Origin: QHXW01 sp035280425 | Lineage (GTDB): Bacteria; Acidobacteriota; Terriglobia; Bryobacterales; Bryobacteraceae | Reading direction: 5' to 3' | Assembly (NCBI GenBank): GCA_035280425.1 | Contig: DATEFW010000032.1 | Location: 1 to 64,000 of the forward strand | Length of the DNA stretch: 64,000 nt | Shown here: positions 1 through 8,510 of the stretch, piece by piece | Layout of the letters: each line of letters starts with the position of its first letter | How positions within the stretch are numbered: position 1 is the first letter of the stretch | Position numbers and translations under genes: made by a program | Notes under the pieces: model-generated | What the model was told of the DNA's origin: nothing | Seen by the model: the letters and a program-made list of their open reading frames with translations, nothing else | Database searches by the model: none

Positions 1-1884
1 TGCGCGCGCGGAGCTTTCGTAAGAAATCTCGATGGAGGAATCGGCGAGGCGCTCGGCGGAGCGGAGATCGCCGTTGAAATCGACGATGTGGGCGGCGGGA
101 GTTTGGGCGGCGGGCTCGATGGTGTGAGCGCCGGCGGGAAGCCACAGGCTTGAGCCGTTAGTTACTGGCCAGGGGCGGCCATCGACGCGCGCGTCGCCAT
201 TCCAGGCGATGCCGATCGAGTGCGGGGAATCGAGGGACAATTGCGCGCCGTTGCGCGAAACGTGGGGAACGATGGCGCCGGCCGAGGGGAGCAGCGGCAG
301 GTCGGCGGTGAGAATCGAATTTTCGAAATAGAGCGCGACGCGCGGGAAGGCTTTGGAGGCGAGGTGGACGAGCTCGAATAATTCGGCGCCGGTCTGCTGC
401 TTGGTGGGATAGACGTCCTGGTAACGGTCGACGATGTTGATGTCGATGGCAAGTTTTCGGGCGCGCGTGGTGAGCGGCTGGTAGCGTTTGGCGATTTCAG
501 GATAGCGCTGCGGCCCCAAATTCCAGACGGTGGCGGGATCTTCGATCAGGAACGTGAAATCGTGGGAATCGAGCAGCGGGAGGACGCGGCCGGCGTCTGC
601 GCCGATGGCGTCTTTCATGCCGGAATCGAAGCGATCGTCGACGTGGGTGAGGACGAGGTCGAGATCGGGGCGGGAGCGGCGGTCTTTTTCCATTTCGGCG
701 ATCCACTCTTCCTGCATGCGGCGGGCGAGAGAGGCGCGGAAATCGAGAAACAGGCGGAGCGATTGGGCGTCCTTGCGATTGCCGAATAACTCGATGGGAT
801 CGAAGCCGTGAGCGGAGCGGAATTCGCGGCGCACGTCGTCGTTCATGGGGGTGAAGCGCGCGGGATTGGATGCGCCTTCGAGCGATTCGAAGTAAAGCTC
901 GGCGAGATTGACGCCATCCCAATTGAAGCGATCGATTAAAGCTTTGATGCCTGCGGCGGCGGCGTGGAAGCAATCGCGGTTGGTGAGGTTCATGAGCTTG
1001 CGCCAGTCGAGCTGGGCGTCCTGGAGGACGGCGGTTTTTTCGCGCCATTCGGGGTGCGCGTTCCAGAACTGCTCGCTGACGTGAGGCAGCTCGATCCAGG
1101 CGTAGACCAGGATGCCGTGGCGGTGGCAGGCTTCAATGAGCGATTTGAGATAGGTGTCGCGCTCGGGATCGGGATCGTAGAAATGCCAGGCGGCGACGTG
1201 GAGGGCGGAGATGCCGGAGCTGCGCCAGCGCGCGGCGAAATAATCGAGATCGACGCGGAGACGGTAAGAGTAATCGAAGAATGCCCAAAGGCGTGCGGCG
1301 CGGAAGGGGGCGTTCAAGCCGAGATCGTGGAGCGCTTGGAGGATGTAAGGGAAACGCTCGTAACCACGCTCCCCGGGATCGGCGGCAACCCAGAGGACGG
1401 CGCCGCGGCCGCTTGGATATCCGGCGATCAGTGGAGCGGCGGACCAGCGCTCTTTGGCGAATACGCGCGCGGTTTTGGGAATTTCGAAGCGGGCAAGCTC
1501 GACGGGCTTTTGCCAGATGATGGCGAGCTTGGGGCGGTGAATGTCTTCGACGCTTCCGGCGGCGATGCGGTCTTTAGTGGCGTGGAACCCGAACGATTCG
1601 GCGGCGGGGGACTGGCCTTCGAGGATGAGGAAGGCGCCCTGCTCAACGCGCTCGGTGAGTTGCGGAATGATTGGGGAGCCGGAGCGGAGGACGAGGATAT
1701 CGGCGCTCGCGGCGGTTTGCGGCTGAAAGCCGACCGAGGAGAGGATCTGGGGCCAGGAGCCGGGATCGTCGGCGAGGACGGCGAACGTCAGGCTCAGCGA
1801 GGGCGCGGTTTGGGCGTGCGCCGCGGGAAGCAAGAAGAGCAGCGACGCGGCGAAAATTGCGAAACGATCAGTGGGTGAAGGCAT
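1..1884 (-). CDS. Secreted TIM-barrel glycoside hydrolase-like protein (3' end outside window)
   Basis: The reading frame is open from the ATG at 1884 to base 1 (628 codons, no stop), so the C-terminus lies outside the window. The N-terminus is a signal peptide ending near AHAQ (residues 1-25). The middle (about residues 205-520) resembles the GHL10-like/DUF4015-type TIM-barrel hydrolases found in exopolysaccharide loci: the strand motif GILVYAWIELPHVSEQFW, then a conserved WDGVNLAELYFE stretch with acidic residues that could be catalytic. A long lid-like N-terminal region precedes it. The start codon lies inside the 3' end of the upstream TPR gene (17-base overlap), so the two are probably translationally coupled. 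By analogy with PgaA/PgaB-type pairs, it could trim or modify an exported polysaccharide. The fold assignment is moderately sure; the substrate is unknown. Confidence 0.75.
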   Translation of the reverse strand, partial: MPSPTDRFAIFAASLLFLLPAAHAQTAPSLSLTFAVLADDPGSWPQILSSVGFQPQTAASADILVLRSGSPIIPQLTERVEQGAFLILEGQSPAAESFGFHATKDRIAAGSVEDIHRPKLAIIWQKPVELARFEIPKTARVFAKERWSAAPLIAGYPSGRGAVLWVAADPGERGYERFPYILQALHDLGLNAPFRAARLWAFFDYSYRLRVDLDYFAARWRSSGISALHVAAWHFYDPDPERDTYLKSLIEACHRHGILVYAWIELPHVSEQFWNAHPEWREKTAVLQDAQLDWRKLMNLTNRDCFHAAAAGIKALIDRFNWDGVNLAELYFESLEGASNPARFTPMNDDVRREFRSAHGFDPIELFGNRKDAQSLRLFLDFRASLARRMQEEWIAEMEKDRRSRPDLDLVLTHVDDRFDSGMKDAIGADAGRVLPLLDSHDFTFLIEDPATVWNLGPQRYPEIAKRYQPLTTRARKLAIDINIVDRYQDVYPTKQQTGAELFELVHLASKAFPRVALYFENSILTADLPLLPSAGAIVPHVSRNGAQLSLDSPHSIGIAWNGDARVDGRPWPVTNGSSLWLPAGAHTIEPAAQTPAAHIVDFNGDLRSAERLADSSIEISYESSARA

Positions 1885-3910
1885 ACCAGAATCCGGCACG
1901 GACATCGAAGAAGTTGGGCTTGCGGGCACCGTACTGCGGGATGGTGTACGCGCCGCGAAGCACGTTGACGGAGAACATGAGCGACGGCGGCATCCAGGGC
2001 CAGCGGAAGCGGAGGCCGGGACCGGCTTCGGCGAAATTGGCCCAGGCCTGGCGCTTGTCGTCCATCGTGAAATTTCCATTCAGATAAAGCTGCATGCGCA
2101 GGCTGCCGAGCGAAGTGAGGGCAGGCGGAGTGAAGCCGGCGCGGTTTTGGGAATAGGCGAGAAAATCTTTGCCGAAGCGGCTTAGGTAGACGCCGTCGGC
2201 ATTGGTTTCGAAAAACAATCCCGGTTTTTCGGAGCGGATGTGATGGCCCCAGCCGCGCGCGAAGGCGAGGCCGCCGCGATAATCGGGCACCATGGCGCCC
2301 GTGCCGGGGTGCTTGCCGAGATAGCTCATGGCTTCGCCGGCCTCGGCCCATCCCATGATGCCGTGCCAGTAGCGGGTGGCGACGCCGGCGCCGAGGATGA
2401 ACGAACTTTCGGAAAGATATTGCGGCAGCGCGCCGCCGGTCGTGCCGCGGGTATCGCCGACGAAGCGCGTGGAGAGGTACGGGCGGAACGGCAGATTGCC
2501 GAGCTTGAATTCGGTTTTGATCTGGCCGTAGGAGAAGACGTCGTGCCAGCGCGTGGAATAAAAAGGAAACAGCCACGTGGTGGTGCGCAGGTGGGCGAGA
2601 CCGGGGCGAAGGTTGTTGAAGGCGCGGGAGGCGTCGGAGGAAATTTTTGAATCGGGGCTTTGGCGCGCGAGGGCGAACCAGCGGATAGCCTCTTGGTCGT
2701 CGTGGAGCATGTTGTAGGCGTAGCCTAGCTGGAGCATGACGGCGAAATCGAGGGGGTCGGCTTCGTGCGCGATTTTGAGATACTTGAGCGCGTCTTTCAT
2801 ATAGCCGGCCTTGATGCTGCGCTCGGCCATGACCTTGGCTTCGACGGCGGCTTTTTCGGGCGGCGTATTGGCGGAGCGCGGCTGGGCAGTGGGGACTTGC
2901 GGTATTTGCAGCGCGGCGCGGACGCGATTGGCGAGCTCGGCATCGCTGCCTTTGAGGACACGCTCGAGCAGTGGGAGCGCGGCGGCACGGTCGTTGCGGG
3001 CGAGATAGAGAAAACCCAACTGAGCGGCGGAGAGCAGATCTTCGGGAGCGCGCTCGGTGATGATTTTGAACTCGCGCTCGGCTTCGTCCTTGTGATTCAT
3101 GCGGAGCAGAAGATAGGCGAGCTCGCGGCGGAGCTCGACGTTGGCGGTGTCCAGGTCGAGTGAACGGCGGAATTCGTAAACGTAGGGGTAGCGCTGGGGC
3201 AGGAGCTCGCGGGCGGCTTCGGCGGCGCGAGGTTCGCCACCGCGGGAAGCGGCCAGCAGAGCGGCGTTGGCCTCTTCGATGCGGCCGAGAGCTTTCCAGA
3301 CGCGGCCGAGATCGACCAGGACGTACTTGCGCCCGGGCAGCAGGCGCCAGGCTTTTAAGTAATGTTCGGCGGCGAGATCGAGCTCGTCGCGCTGCTCGGC
3401 CAGCGTTGCGAGCTCGTGATGGGCACTGAAACTTTCGGGGCTCAATTCGAGCGCGCGCTTCCAGCGCTCGATGCCGGTTTTGAGCGGAACATCGATGTTC
3501 TGAAAAGCCTGTTCGGCGGTAGCACGGGAGGCGGGATCGCCGGTCTTGCGGATCCGGTCGAAGATGCGGCGGGCCTCCGCCTGCTTTTTGGTTTCGAAGC
3601 AAAGGAACGCGTACTCGAGGGCGACATGGGTGTCGTTCGCATCCAGACGCATGGCCTCGCCAAACTGGTCGCGCGCCATTTCGGTCTCGCCGATTTTGAC
3701 GAGCGTGTAGGCGAGGTCTTTGCGAATGGACGGCCGTGTGGGTGCGGCGGCGATCGCCTGTTCAAAAGCGGCGACCGCCTGGTCGTAATCTTTGGCCTGA
3801 AGGTACTGGTAAGCCTGGGACAGCGGGGAGTAGGCCGGATCGGCGCTGGGTGCTGAGGTCTGCGCGCCAGCGAGCGCGCAGAGAACGAGGGCTGAGATTA
3901 CTAGCCGCAT
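1868..3910 (-). CDS. TPR-repeat protein with C-terminal outer-membrane barrel-like domain
   Basis: A 680-residue protein. A short signal peptide (MRLVISALVLCALAGAQ) is followed by tetratricopeptide-type helical repeats over about residues 30-430 (for example the YLQAKDYDQAVAAFEQAI and AEREFKIITERAPEDLLSAAQLG units). The last 240 residues are rich in aromatic and glycine residues with alternating patterns and end in FWYAFTH, as expected of a beta-barrel outer-membrane domain. This layout recalls polysaccharide export proteins such as PgaA or PelB/BcsC: periplasmic TPR superhelix plus porin. The downstream partner is a secreted TIM-barrel hydrolase, which fits polysaccharide export or processing. 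No synthase gene is in the window, so the polymer cannot be named. Confidence 0.8.
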   Translation of the reverse strand: MRLVISALVLCALAGAQTSAPSADPAYSPLSQAYQYLQAKDYDQAVAAFEQAIAAAPTRPSIRKDLAYTLVKIGETEMARDQFGEAMRLDANDTHVALEYAFLCFETKKQAEARRIFDRIRKTGDPASRATAEQAFQNIDVPLKTGIERWKRALELSPESFSAHHELATLAEQRDELDLAAEHYLKAWRLLPGRKYVLVDLGRVWKALGRIEEANAALLAASRGGEPRAAEAARELLPQRYPYVYEFRRSLDLDTANVELRRELAYLLLRMNHKDEAEREFKIITERAPEDLLSAAQLGFLYLARNDRAAALPLLERVLKGSDAELANRVRAALQIPQVPTAQPRSANTPPEKAAVEAKVMAERSIKAGYMKDALKYLKIAHEADPLDFAVMLQLGYAYNMLHDDQEAIRWFALARQSPDSKISSDASRAFNNLRPGLAHLRTTTWLFPFYSTRWHDVFSYGQIKTEFKLGNLPFRPYLSTRFVGDTRGTTGGALPQYLSESSFILGAGVATRYWHGIMGWAEAGEAMSYLGKHPGTGAMVPDYRGGLAFARGWGHHIRSEKPGLFFETNADGVYLSRFGKDFLAYSQNRAGFTPPALTSLGSLRMQLYLNGNFTMDDKRQAWANFAEAGPGLRFRWPWMPPSLMFSVNVLRGAYTIPQYGARKPNFFDVRAGFWYAFTH

Positions 3911-3984
3911 AGACTTGCTGCTTTGGAGAGATAGTGCGGGATAGGGGGAAAGTTCGCAGGGAAAAAGTGAAAGGGACTGGCAGC

Positions 3985-4307
3985 CTAAGATCCAGAAAGC
4001 CTATTCCGCCAATAGCCGGGTCGGCGGCGGGCATGCGCAACCGCGATGATTTGCACTTCACCGGTTGTGTCGCGGTAGACGATGAAAAAGGGAAATCGCT
4101 TCAGCAGAATCCGTTTCGTATGGGGAGCTATAGTTGAGCCCACGATCGGGCGCCGCCTGAACGGAAGCGACAACCGATCCAATTCGTGAAGGAACATCTC
4201 GGCGGCGCGGGACTGCGGTTCTCAAACCACGCAAGGGCTGCCTCAGCATCGGAGACGGCCTCCGGGTGGAAGACGACCGGCTTAGCCGCCGCGCCGATCT
4301 TTTGCTG
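3985..4307 (-). pseudogene. RelE/ParE-type toxin, frameshifted and lacking a normal start
   Basis: Two reading frames together spell a ParE/RelE-like toxin. The N-terminal part (KPVVFHPEAVSDAEAALAWF, frame open from 4307) is followed by AAEMFLHELDRL and then RILLKRFPFFIVYRDTTGEV in another frame, ending at 3985. The join near 4199-4212 needs one extra base to restore a single frame. No ATG, GTG or TTG opens the N-terminal frame between the preceding stop (4310-4308) and the conserved sequence; only an ATC at 4298 is present. It follows directly on an antitoxin-like gene with which it would overlap. It is probably an inactivated toxin, although a sequencing error at the shift cannot be excluded. 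Confidence 0.65.
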
Positions 4308-4521
4308 TCAACCGGCTGCGAGCCTCCAACCAGGGGATCGGCCGGACGGAGCCCCGATCAAGCTGCTTGATGCGCTCTAAGATCTCCTGTTGCCAGAGCT
4401 CCTCGGCACCTTCGTCGATTTCCGGTTCGAGGCTGTCCAACAGCGATGTGATCAGTGCGGCCCGAGCCTCGGATGGCAGGGCTAGTGCGTCGACGAGGAT
4501 ATCGGCGACATCACGCGCCAT
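4282..4521 (-). CDS. Addiction-module antitoxin-like protein (PF09720 type)
   Basis: A 79-residue acidic protein with the pattern of the 'putative addiction module component' antitoxins (PF09720/TIGR02574): an N-terminal helix ALALPSEARAALITSLLDSL, then an acidic stretch EIDEGAEELWQQEILERIKQ, and a basic tail. Such proteins bind and neutralise a RelE/ParE toxin encoded just downstream, which is where the broken toxin reading frames lie. With the toxin damaged, this antitoxin may be an orphan. It could still repress transcription or protect against homologous toxins elsewhere in the genome. Confidence 0.75.
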   Translation of the reverse strand: MARDVADILVDALALPSEARAALITSLLDSLEPEIDEGAEELWQQEILERIKQLDRGSVRPIPWLEARSRLTAKDRRGG

Positions 4522-4530
4522 GATTTCTTT

Positions 4531-4677
4531 CTAACGCGGTTGGGCAAGCAGCTCGAGTGTCACGTTTGCGTTGCACATGTAACGCTGCGCGGCGCTGACG
4601 GCCTGGTTGACGTTGCCGATGATTTTGAATTCCTCTTCTGGAATATTGATTTTGTATTTCTTGCCCATGGCGACCAT
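4531..4677 (-). CDS. Small hypothetical protein (48 aa)
   Basis: A short frame starting at the ATG at 4677 (or the internal ATG at 4668) and ending at a TAG at 4533-4531, ten bases upstream of the antitoxin start. The translation is MGKKYKINIPEEEFKIIGNV followed by a predicted amphipathic helix with two cysteine/asparagine-rich turns. An 11-residue micro-frame starting at about 4711 (MAKHTTDEIRN) ends by overlapping its start. I do not recognise the family. The protein-like composition and tight spacing make it a reasonable candidate, possibly part of the toxin-antitoxin operon. Confidence 0.4.
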   Translation of the reverse strand: MVAMGKKYKINIPEEEFKIIGNVNQAVSAAQRYMCNANVTLELLAQPR

Positions 4678-4721
4678 CAGTTCCGGATCTCATCGGTGGT
4701 GTGTTTTGCCATTGTGCGTTC

Positions 4722-5288
4722 CTAATCACCTTGGGTTGGTTCATTCTTCGGTGGCGGTTGAGAGGGCGGCGCAGGCTCGCGCCTGCCAGTTTCGAATATC
4801 AGACAGGTCGCGGTTCCGGTAGCGTAAACGGCGCCGCGGGCGTCCACGATGCGGCCTTCGGCGGTGGCCACCTGGCGGCCAGAGGAAACAACTTTACCTT
4901 CGGCCATGATCTCGCCGGTGTGCTCGTAGACCGGCTTGAGAAAGTTAATGTTGATGCCTAAAGTCAGATAGCCCTGGCCGGCGGGAAGCGTGGTGTGAAC
5001 CGCGGCCGACATGACGGAATCGAGCAGAGTGGAAAGAATCCCGCCATGCACGCAGCCCATGGGATTGTAATGAAATTCCTGCGGCTGGAGAGTCATGGTG
5101 AAGCGCCCTTCGCCGGCATCGAAAAGATCCATGCCGAGGAGGCGGGCGAAAGGCGGCTCAGGCAAGTCGCCGCGGCGCATTTTATCGAAGAGGTCGGAAC
5201 CAGCCATCCGGCGGGCCTGGCGGGCGACGGGCGAGGGGTCCTCCCAGGTAAAGGTGCGGCTCCGCTCCGGCGGTGGATCATCCGGCAT
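4722..5288 (-). CDS. PaaI-family hotdog thioesterase
   Basis: A 188-residue protein with one hotdog domain (about residues 45-165). The hallmark motif is NPMGCVHGGILSTLLDSVM, which carries the HGG turn and the conserved aspartate on the central helix of PaaI/4HBT-type acyl-CoA thioesterases. The following strand (TLGININFLKPV) and the final strands (GRQVATAEGRIVDARGAVYA) complete the fold. The family hydrolyses acyl- or aryl-CoA thioesters in the cytoplasm. A Pro-rich tail (residues 170-188) is extra and probably disordered. No neighbouring pathway gene narrows the substrate. Confidence 0.85.
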   Translation of the reverse strand: MPDDPPPERSRTFTWEDPSPVARQARRMAGSDLFDKMRRGDLPEPPFARLLGMDLFDAGEGRFTMTLQPQEFHYNPMGCVHGGILSTLLDSVMSAAVHTTLPAGQGYLTLGININFLKPVYEHTGEIMAEGKVVSSGRQVATAEGRIVDARGAVYATGTATCLIFETGRREPAPPSQPPPKNEPTQGD

Positions 5289-5413
5289 TTTTCAGGTCCT
5301 CCGGTTGGGAGACAAGTCCCAAGCCTGATTAGTTCACTTTTTGTATCTCAGGCTTCGAGGGTTGTCAATACGAGAGCCGCGCTTGGAAAGCCTTACCTAT
5401 CCGGCCAGGCGAA

Positions 5414-5518
5414 TTAGCGGACGGAATCGAGCGGGGTCCACCGGCGGCTTTTCCAGGCGCTATCGAAGAGGTTCCAGAAGCGCGTGTTGGTGGAGAGCAG
5501 GAGGCTTTCCGTCTTCAT
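5414..5518 (-). CDS. Possible small protein (34 aa) with a good ribosome-binding site
   Basis: A 35-codon frame on the minus strand within the 283-base gap between the thioesterase and the secreted protein. It is preceded by a purine-rich GGAGAGGAG about eight bases before the ATG. The translation begins MKTESLLLSTNTRFWNLFDS and ends in a basic, tryptophan-containing stretch. No family is recognised. The good Shine-Dalgarno sequence is the main support; length alone makes it uncertain. I see nothing else in this gap. Confidence 0.3.
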   Translation of the reverse strand: MKTESLLLSTNTRFWNLFDSAWKSRRWTPLDSVR

Positions 5519-5571
5519 AACACGAACTCCTCTCCATCGATCAGCAGGGAGTTGCCGCGACTTGAACCAGC

Positions 5572-6234
5572 CTACCTCGAAGCGGGCAGCGCGAGTGTAA
5601 CGTTCGCGTCGCGCGTGGTGTACTCCAGTTCGTATCGCGGCTTGGCGTGTTTCTTCAGGTGCAGGGGGAAATAGAGGAAGCCGGCGACGGGGGCGGTGGC
5701 AGCGCCGTAGGGAAACGCTCGCGCGGACAGTTCGGACGAGAGCTCGTCGCGGCTGCCGGTGTCCGGAGCGGGTGAAGGAGACATGTCGACAGGTCCATGA
5801 ATCTCTCCGCCGACGCTCTGCGCGTGGACGCCGCCGCCGATGGTGGTATCGTAACCGACGCTGCCGTGCGTTTGGCCGAATTGCGGGCGCTCGGGGGCCG
5901 GGCGCTCGAATTGGGCGACGTCGCGCGGCTCGGACGGATGGAGGACGGCCATGGTATCGCGGTCGTGGAGGCGGAGAATAAAGTTCTCGGGTTTGAGTTT
6001 GACGTTGTTATCCCCGGGATAGACGGCGACTTCGATGACCAGCCAGTCGTGGGTGAGGTCGGCGGAGAAAGAACGCTTGAGCACGTCGCGCGTGGGAAAG
6101 GCGGCGGCGATGGCGGTGTTATCCGCGGTGGCCTGGTGGACCGGATAATCGGCGGGTGTGGGGCGGGGAGTGAGACCGTCCGCGGCGCAACCGAGCGCGG
6201 GAAGCAGCAGGAAAATCGACGCTTTCCAGGGCAT
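5572..6234 (-). CDS. Secreted or lipoprotein-type hypothetical protein
   Basis: A 220-residue protein with an N-terminal hydrophobic signal ending PALGCAADG, which could be a lipobox (cysteine at residue 16) or a cleavage site. The body contains a beta-rich segment (DWLVIEVAVYPGDNNVKLKP, then FILRLHDRDT) followed by a low-complexity Pro/Gly/Ser region and a C-terminal segment (AGFLYFPLHLKKHAKPRYEL). This pattern is seen in uncharacterised acidobacterial envelope proteins, but I recognise no domain. It is divergently oriented to the trpB-like gene, with a 55-base intergenic region between them. Confidence 0.65.
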   Translation of the reverse strand: MPWKASIFLLLPALGCAADGLTPRPTPADYPVHQATADNTAIAAAFPTRDVLKRSFSADLTHDWLVIEVAVYPGDNNVKLKPENFILRLHDRDTMAVLHPSEPRDVAQFERPAPERPQFGQTHGSVGYDTTIGGGVHAQSVGGEIHGPVDMSPSPAPDTGSRDELSSELSARAFPYGAATAPVAGFLYFPLHLKKHAKPRYELEYTTRDANVTLALPASR

Positions 6235-6289
6235 ACGCTGATTTGACTATACACCCGGGCCGTCAAAACAAAACTACAATGAACATGTC

Positions 6290-7654
6290 ATGGAAAGCAC
6301 CAAGTACACGCTAGCTGAAGACCGCATTCCGAAAGCCTGGTACAACATCACGCCCGACCTGCCGAAGCCGATGGCGCCGGTGCTGCATCCGGCGACGCAC
6401 AAGCCGGTGGGGCCGGACGATCTGGCGCCGCTGTTCCCGATGGCGGTGATTCTGCAGGAAGTGAGCGCGGAGCGGGAGATCGAGATTCCGGAAGAAGTGC
6501 GGCAGGTGTACGCGCAGTGGCGGCCCACGCCGTTGTTCCGCGCGCGGAGGCTGGAGAAGGCGCTGGATACGCCGGCGCGGATTTACTACAAGTACGAAGG
6601 CGTCAGCCCGGCGGGATCGCACAAACCGAACACGGCGGTGGCGCAGGCCTACTACAACAAAGTGGAAGGCACCAAGCGCCTGGTGACGGAAACGGGAGCG
6701 GGGCAATGGGGATCGGCGCTGGCGATGGCATGCGCATTTTTCGGGATGGAGTGCAAGGTATTCATGGTGCGCGTGAGCTATGACCAGAAGCCGTACCGGC
6801 GCGCGCTGATGGAAGCGTTCGGAGCGAGGGTTTCGCCGAGCCCGAGCCGCGAGACCGAATCAGGGCGCGCGATTCTGGCGGGGCATCCGGATTCGACCGG
6901 GTCGCTGGGGATCGCGATTTCGGAAGCGGTAGAAACGGCGGTGAAGGACGCACACACGCGTTATTCGCTCGGCAGCGTGCTGAATCACGTGCTGCTGCAC
7001 CAGACGGTGATCGGATTGGAAGCGATCGAGCAGATGCAGATGGCGGGCGATGAGCCGGATGTGATTGTGGGATGCACGGGCGGAGGATCGAACTTTGGCG
7101 GCATCGCGCTGCCGTACCTGGGACGCAAATTGAAGGGCAAAGCCAAGGCGCGGATTGTGGCGGTCGAACCGGCGGCGTGCCCCAGCCTGACGAAAGGAAG
7201 GTTCACTTACGATTTCGGCGACACGGCGCATCTGACGCCGCTGGTCAAGATGTTCACGCTGGGCAGCGTGTTCGTGCCGCCGGGCATTCACGCGGGCGGG
7301 TTGCGCTATCACGGGATGGCGCCGCTGGTTTCGCATCTGCTGGATTTAGGATTGATCGAGGCCATCGCGGTACAGCAGCTCGATGCATTTGCGGCAGGCG
7401 TCGAGTTCGCGCGAGCCGAGGGAATTATTCCGGCGCCGGAGGCCAATCACGCGGTGGCGGGCGCGATTCGTGAAGCGTTGCGCGCAAAACAGGAGGGCGC
7501 GCGGCGCGTGATCTTATTCAATCTCTGCGGGCACGGGCATTTCGACATGCAGGCGTACATCGATTACCACGCGGGCAAATTGCAGAACTACGAATATCCG
7601 GCGGAAGAAGTGGCGCTGGCGCTCGCGGGATTGCCGGCGGTGGAGGTGGCGTAA
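6290..7654 (+). CDS. trpB: TrpB2-type tryptophan synthase beta chain
   Basis: A 454-residue PLP enzyme. At about 450 residues and with an extended N-terminus (AEDRIPKAWYNITPDLP) it matches the TrpB2 subgroup rather than the 400-residue TrpB1. The PLP lysine lies in the motif GSHKPNTA near residue 111, and the phosphate-binding loop is GCTGGGSNFGG near residue 262. It condenses indole with serine to give tryptophan in the cytoplasm. No trpA or other trp gene is adjacent; orphan TrpB2 proteins often act without a TrpA partner, for example as indole salvage enzymes. The ATG at 6290 gives the expected N-terminus, although no strong ribosome-binding site precedes it. Confidence 0.93.
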   Translation: MESTKYTLAEDRIPKAWYNITPDLPKPMAPVLHPATHKPVGPDDLAPLFPMAVILQEVSAEREIEIPEEVRQVYAQWRPTPLFRARRLEKALDTPARIYYKYEGVSPAGSHKPNTAVAQAYYNKVEGTKRLVTETGAGQWGSALAMACAFFGMECKVFMVRVSYDQKPYRRALMEAFGARVSPSPSRETESGRAILAGHPDSTGSLGIAISEAVETAVKDAHTRYSLGSVLNHVLLHQTVIGLEAIEQMQMAGDEPDVIVGCTGGGSNFGGIALPYLGRKLKGKAKARIVAVEPAACPSLTKGRFTYDFGDTAHLTPLVKMFTLGSVFVPPGIHAGGLRYHGMAPLVSHLLDLGLIEAIAVQQLDAFAAGVEFARAEGIIPAPEANHAVAGAIREALRAKQEGARRVILFNLCGHGHFDMQAYIDYHAGKLQNYEYPAEEVALALAGLPAVEVA

Positions 7655-7686
7655 GGTGCGCCAAGCGCCGAGCTGCGACTCGACTG

Positions 7687-8175
7687 TCAGCTTGCTGCTT
7701 TCCTCACGAGTGCGCCGATCCTTGCCTCTTCGGCTGCGGTCAGCTCCTTTAGCGCGAAGGCGGTCGCCCACATGTGGCCGTCGTCGAGGTTTGCTTTATC
7801 GCTAAAGCCAAGCGTAGCGTATCTGGTTTTGAACTTCTGTGCGCTTTGGAAGAAGCAGACGACATTGCCGTCCTTGGCATAGGCGGGCATGCCATACCAG
7901 GTTTTCGGCGAGAGGGCAGGCGCGCTGGCTTTGATGAGCGCATGGAGCCGCTGGGCCATAGCGCGATCCGGTTGGGGCAGCGCGGCGATCTTCGCAAGCA
8001 CGTCACTTTCCCCGTCGGCCTTGCCCGCGCGCGGCCCGCGTTGCGCCTCGGCTTTCCGCTCCTGGACGTACTCCCGCATTGCGGCTCGTTCCTCGTCCGT
8101 GAATCCGACGGCCTTCTTTGCGGCCGCCGTAGCGCTTCCGGAAGATTTCTGCGTGCTCTTTTTTGCAGGCTTCAA
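7687..8175 (-). CDS. DUF1801 / YdhG-like domain protein
   Basis: A 162-residue protein with a lysine/alanine-rich N-terminal tail (residues 1-25), a charged helical linker with a KADGESDVLAKI segment, and a C-terminal DUF1801/YdhG-type domain. The recognisable signature is LIKASAPALSPKTWYGMPAY followed by VVCFFQ and the LGFSDKANLDDGHMW segment. Family members have a frataxin/CyaY-like fold and uncertain function; some are annotated as iron chaperones without strong proof. The gene converges on trpB with only 32 bases between the stops. Confidence 0.8.
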   Translation of the reverse strand: MKPAKKSTQKSSGSATAAAKKAVGFTDEERAAMREYVQERKAEAQRGPRAGKADGESDVLAKIAALPQPDRAMAQRLHALIKASAPALSPKTWYGMPAYAKDGNVVCFFQSAQKFKTRYATLGFSDKANLDDGHMWATAFALKELTAAEEARIGALVRKAAS

Positions 8176-8510
8176 AATGTTTTTTCCTTTCGAACGAGGG
8201 TATCAAGGCGGCGCTTTCTTGTGTGCGGAGCGCCGGCACAGGGTCTATGATCCTAAGTAAATTCTGCATGCAGAGGCAAGGCTAAGCCACGGCGATGGCG
8301 TGAGGCAAATGGAAACACTGGACGACCCAAAGTGCCTCAGTCATTTACCCATCCTTTCATAGGGTATTTCCATTCCGCAGTAAAACAGCGAAGAGCTTAG
8401 CTCGCCCCTTATAACTTTCGTCTACTGGCCAGCCTGGACGGCATGCTGGAAACCGAATTGCCCTGTGAGAGAAGGCTCACATAATCCAACCGACTTAGTG
8501 GAGGCTCATC
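8176..8510. other. 335-base intergenic region with a 12-base palindrome
   Basis: No coding frame is convincing here. It separates two divergent genes and so should hold both promoters. A perfect palindrome, TCTGCATGCAGA, lies at 8262-8273, and the 9-mer CGACTTAGT at 8491-8499 just precedes the GGAGG ribosome-binding site of the next gene. That 9-mer recurs inside a longer shared motif near the kinase genes. No riboswitch or terminator is recognisable. Confidence 0.4.

Noticed and set aside
964..1878. Long plus-strand frame of 304 codons
   Set aside because: It is antisense to the secreted hydrolase gene, has the biased acidic/glycine composition of a shadow frame, and shows no domain.
1794..3602. 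602-codon minus-strand frame rich in Arg, Pro and His
   Set aside because: It overlaps the TPR gene in another frame; the composition is typical of out-of-frame GC-rich DNA.
6243..6280. Housekeeping promoter for trpB (TTGACT and TACAAT)
   Set aside because: The boxes are 26 bases apart, too far for a normal sigma70 promoter.
8176..8510. Riboswitch before the TIGR03437 gene
   Set aside because: I looked for c-di-GMP (GEMM) and similar conserved cores and found none.
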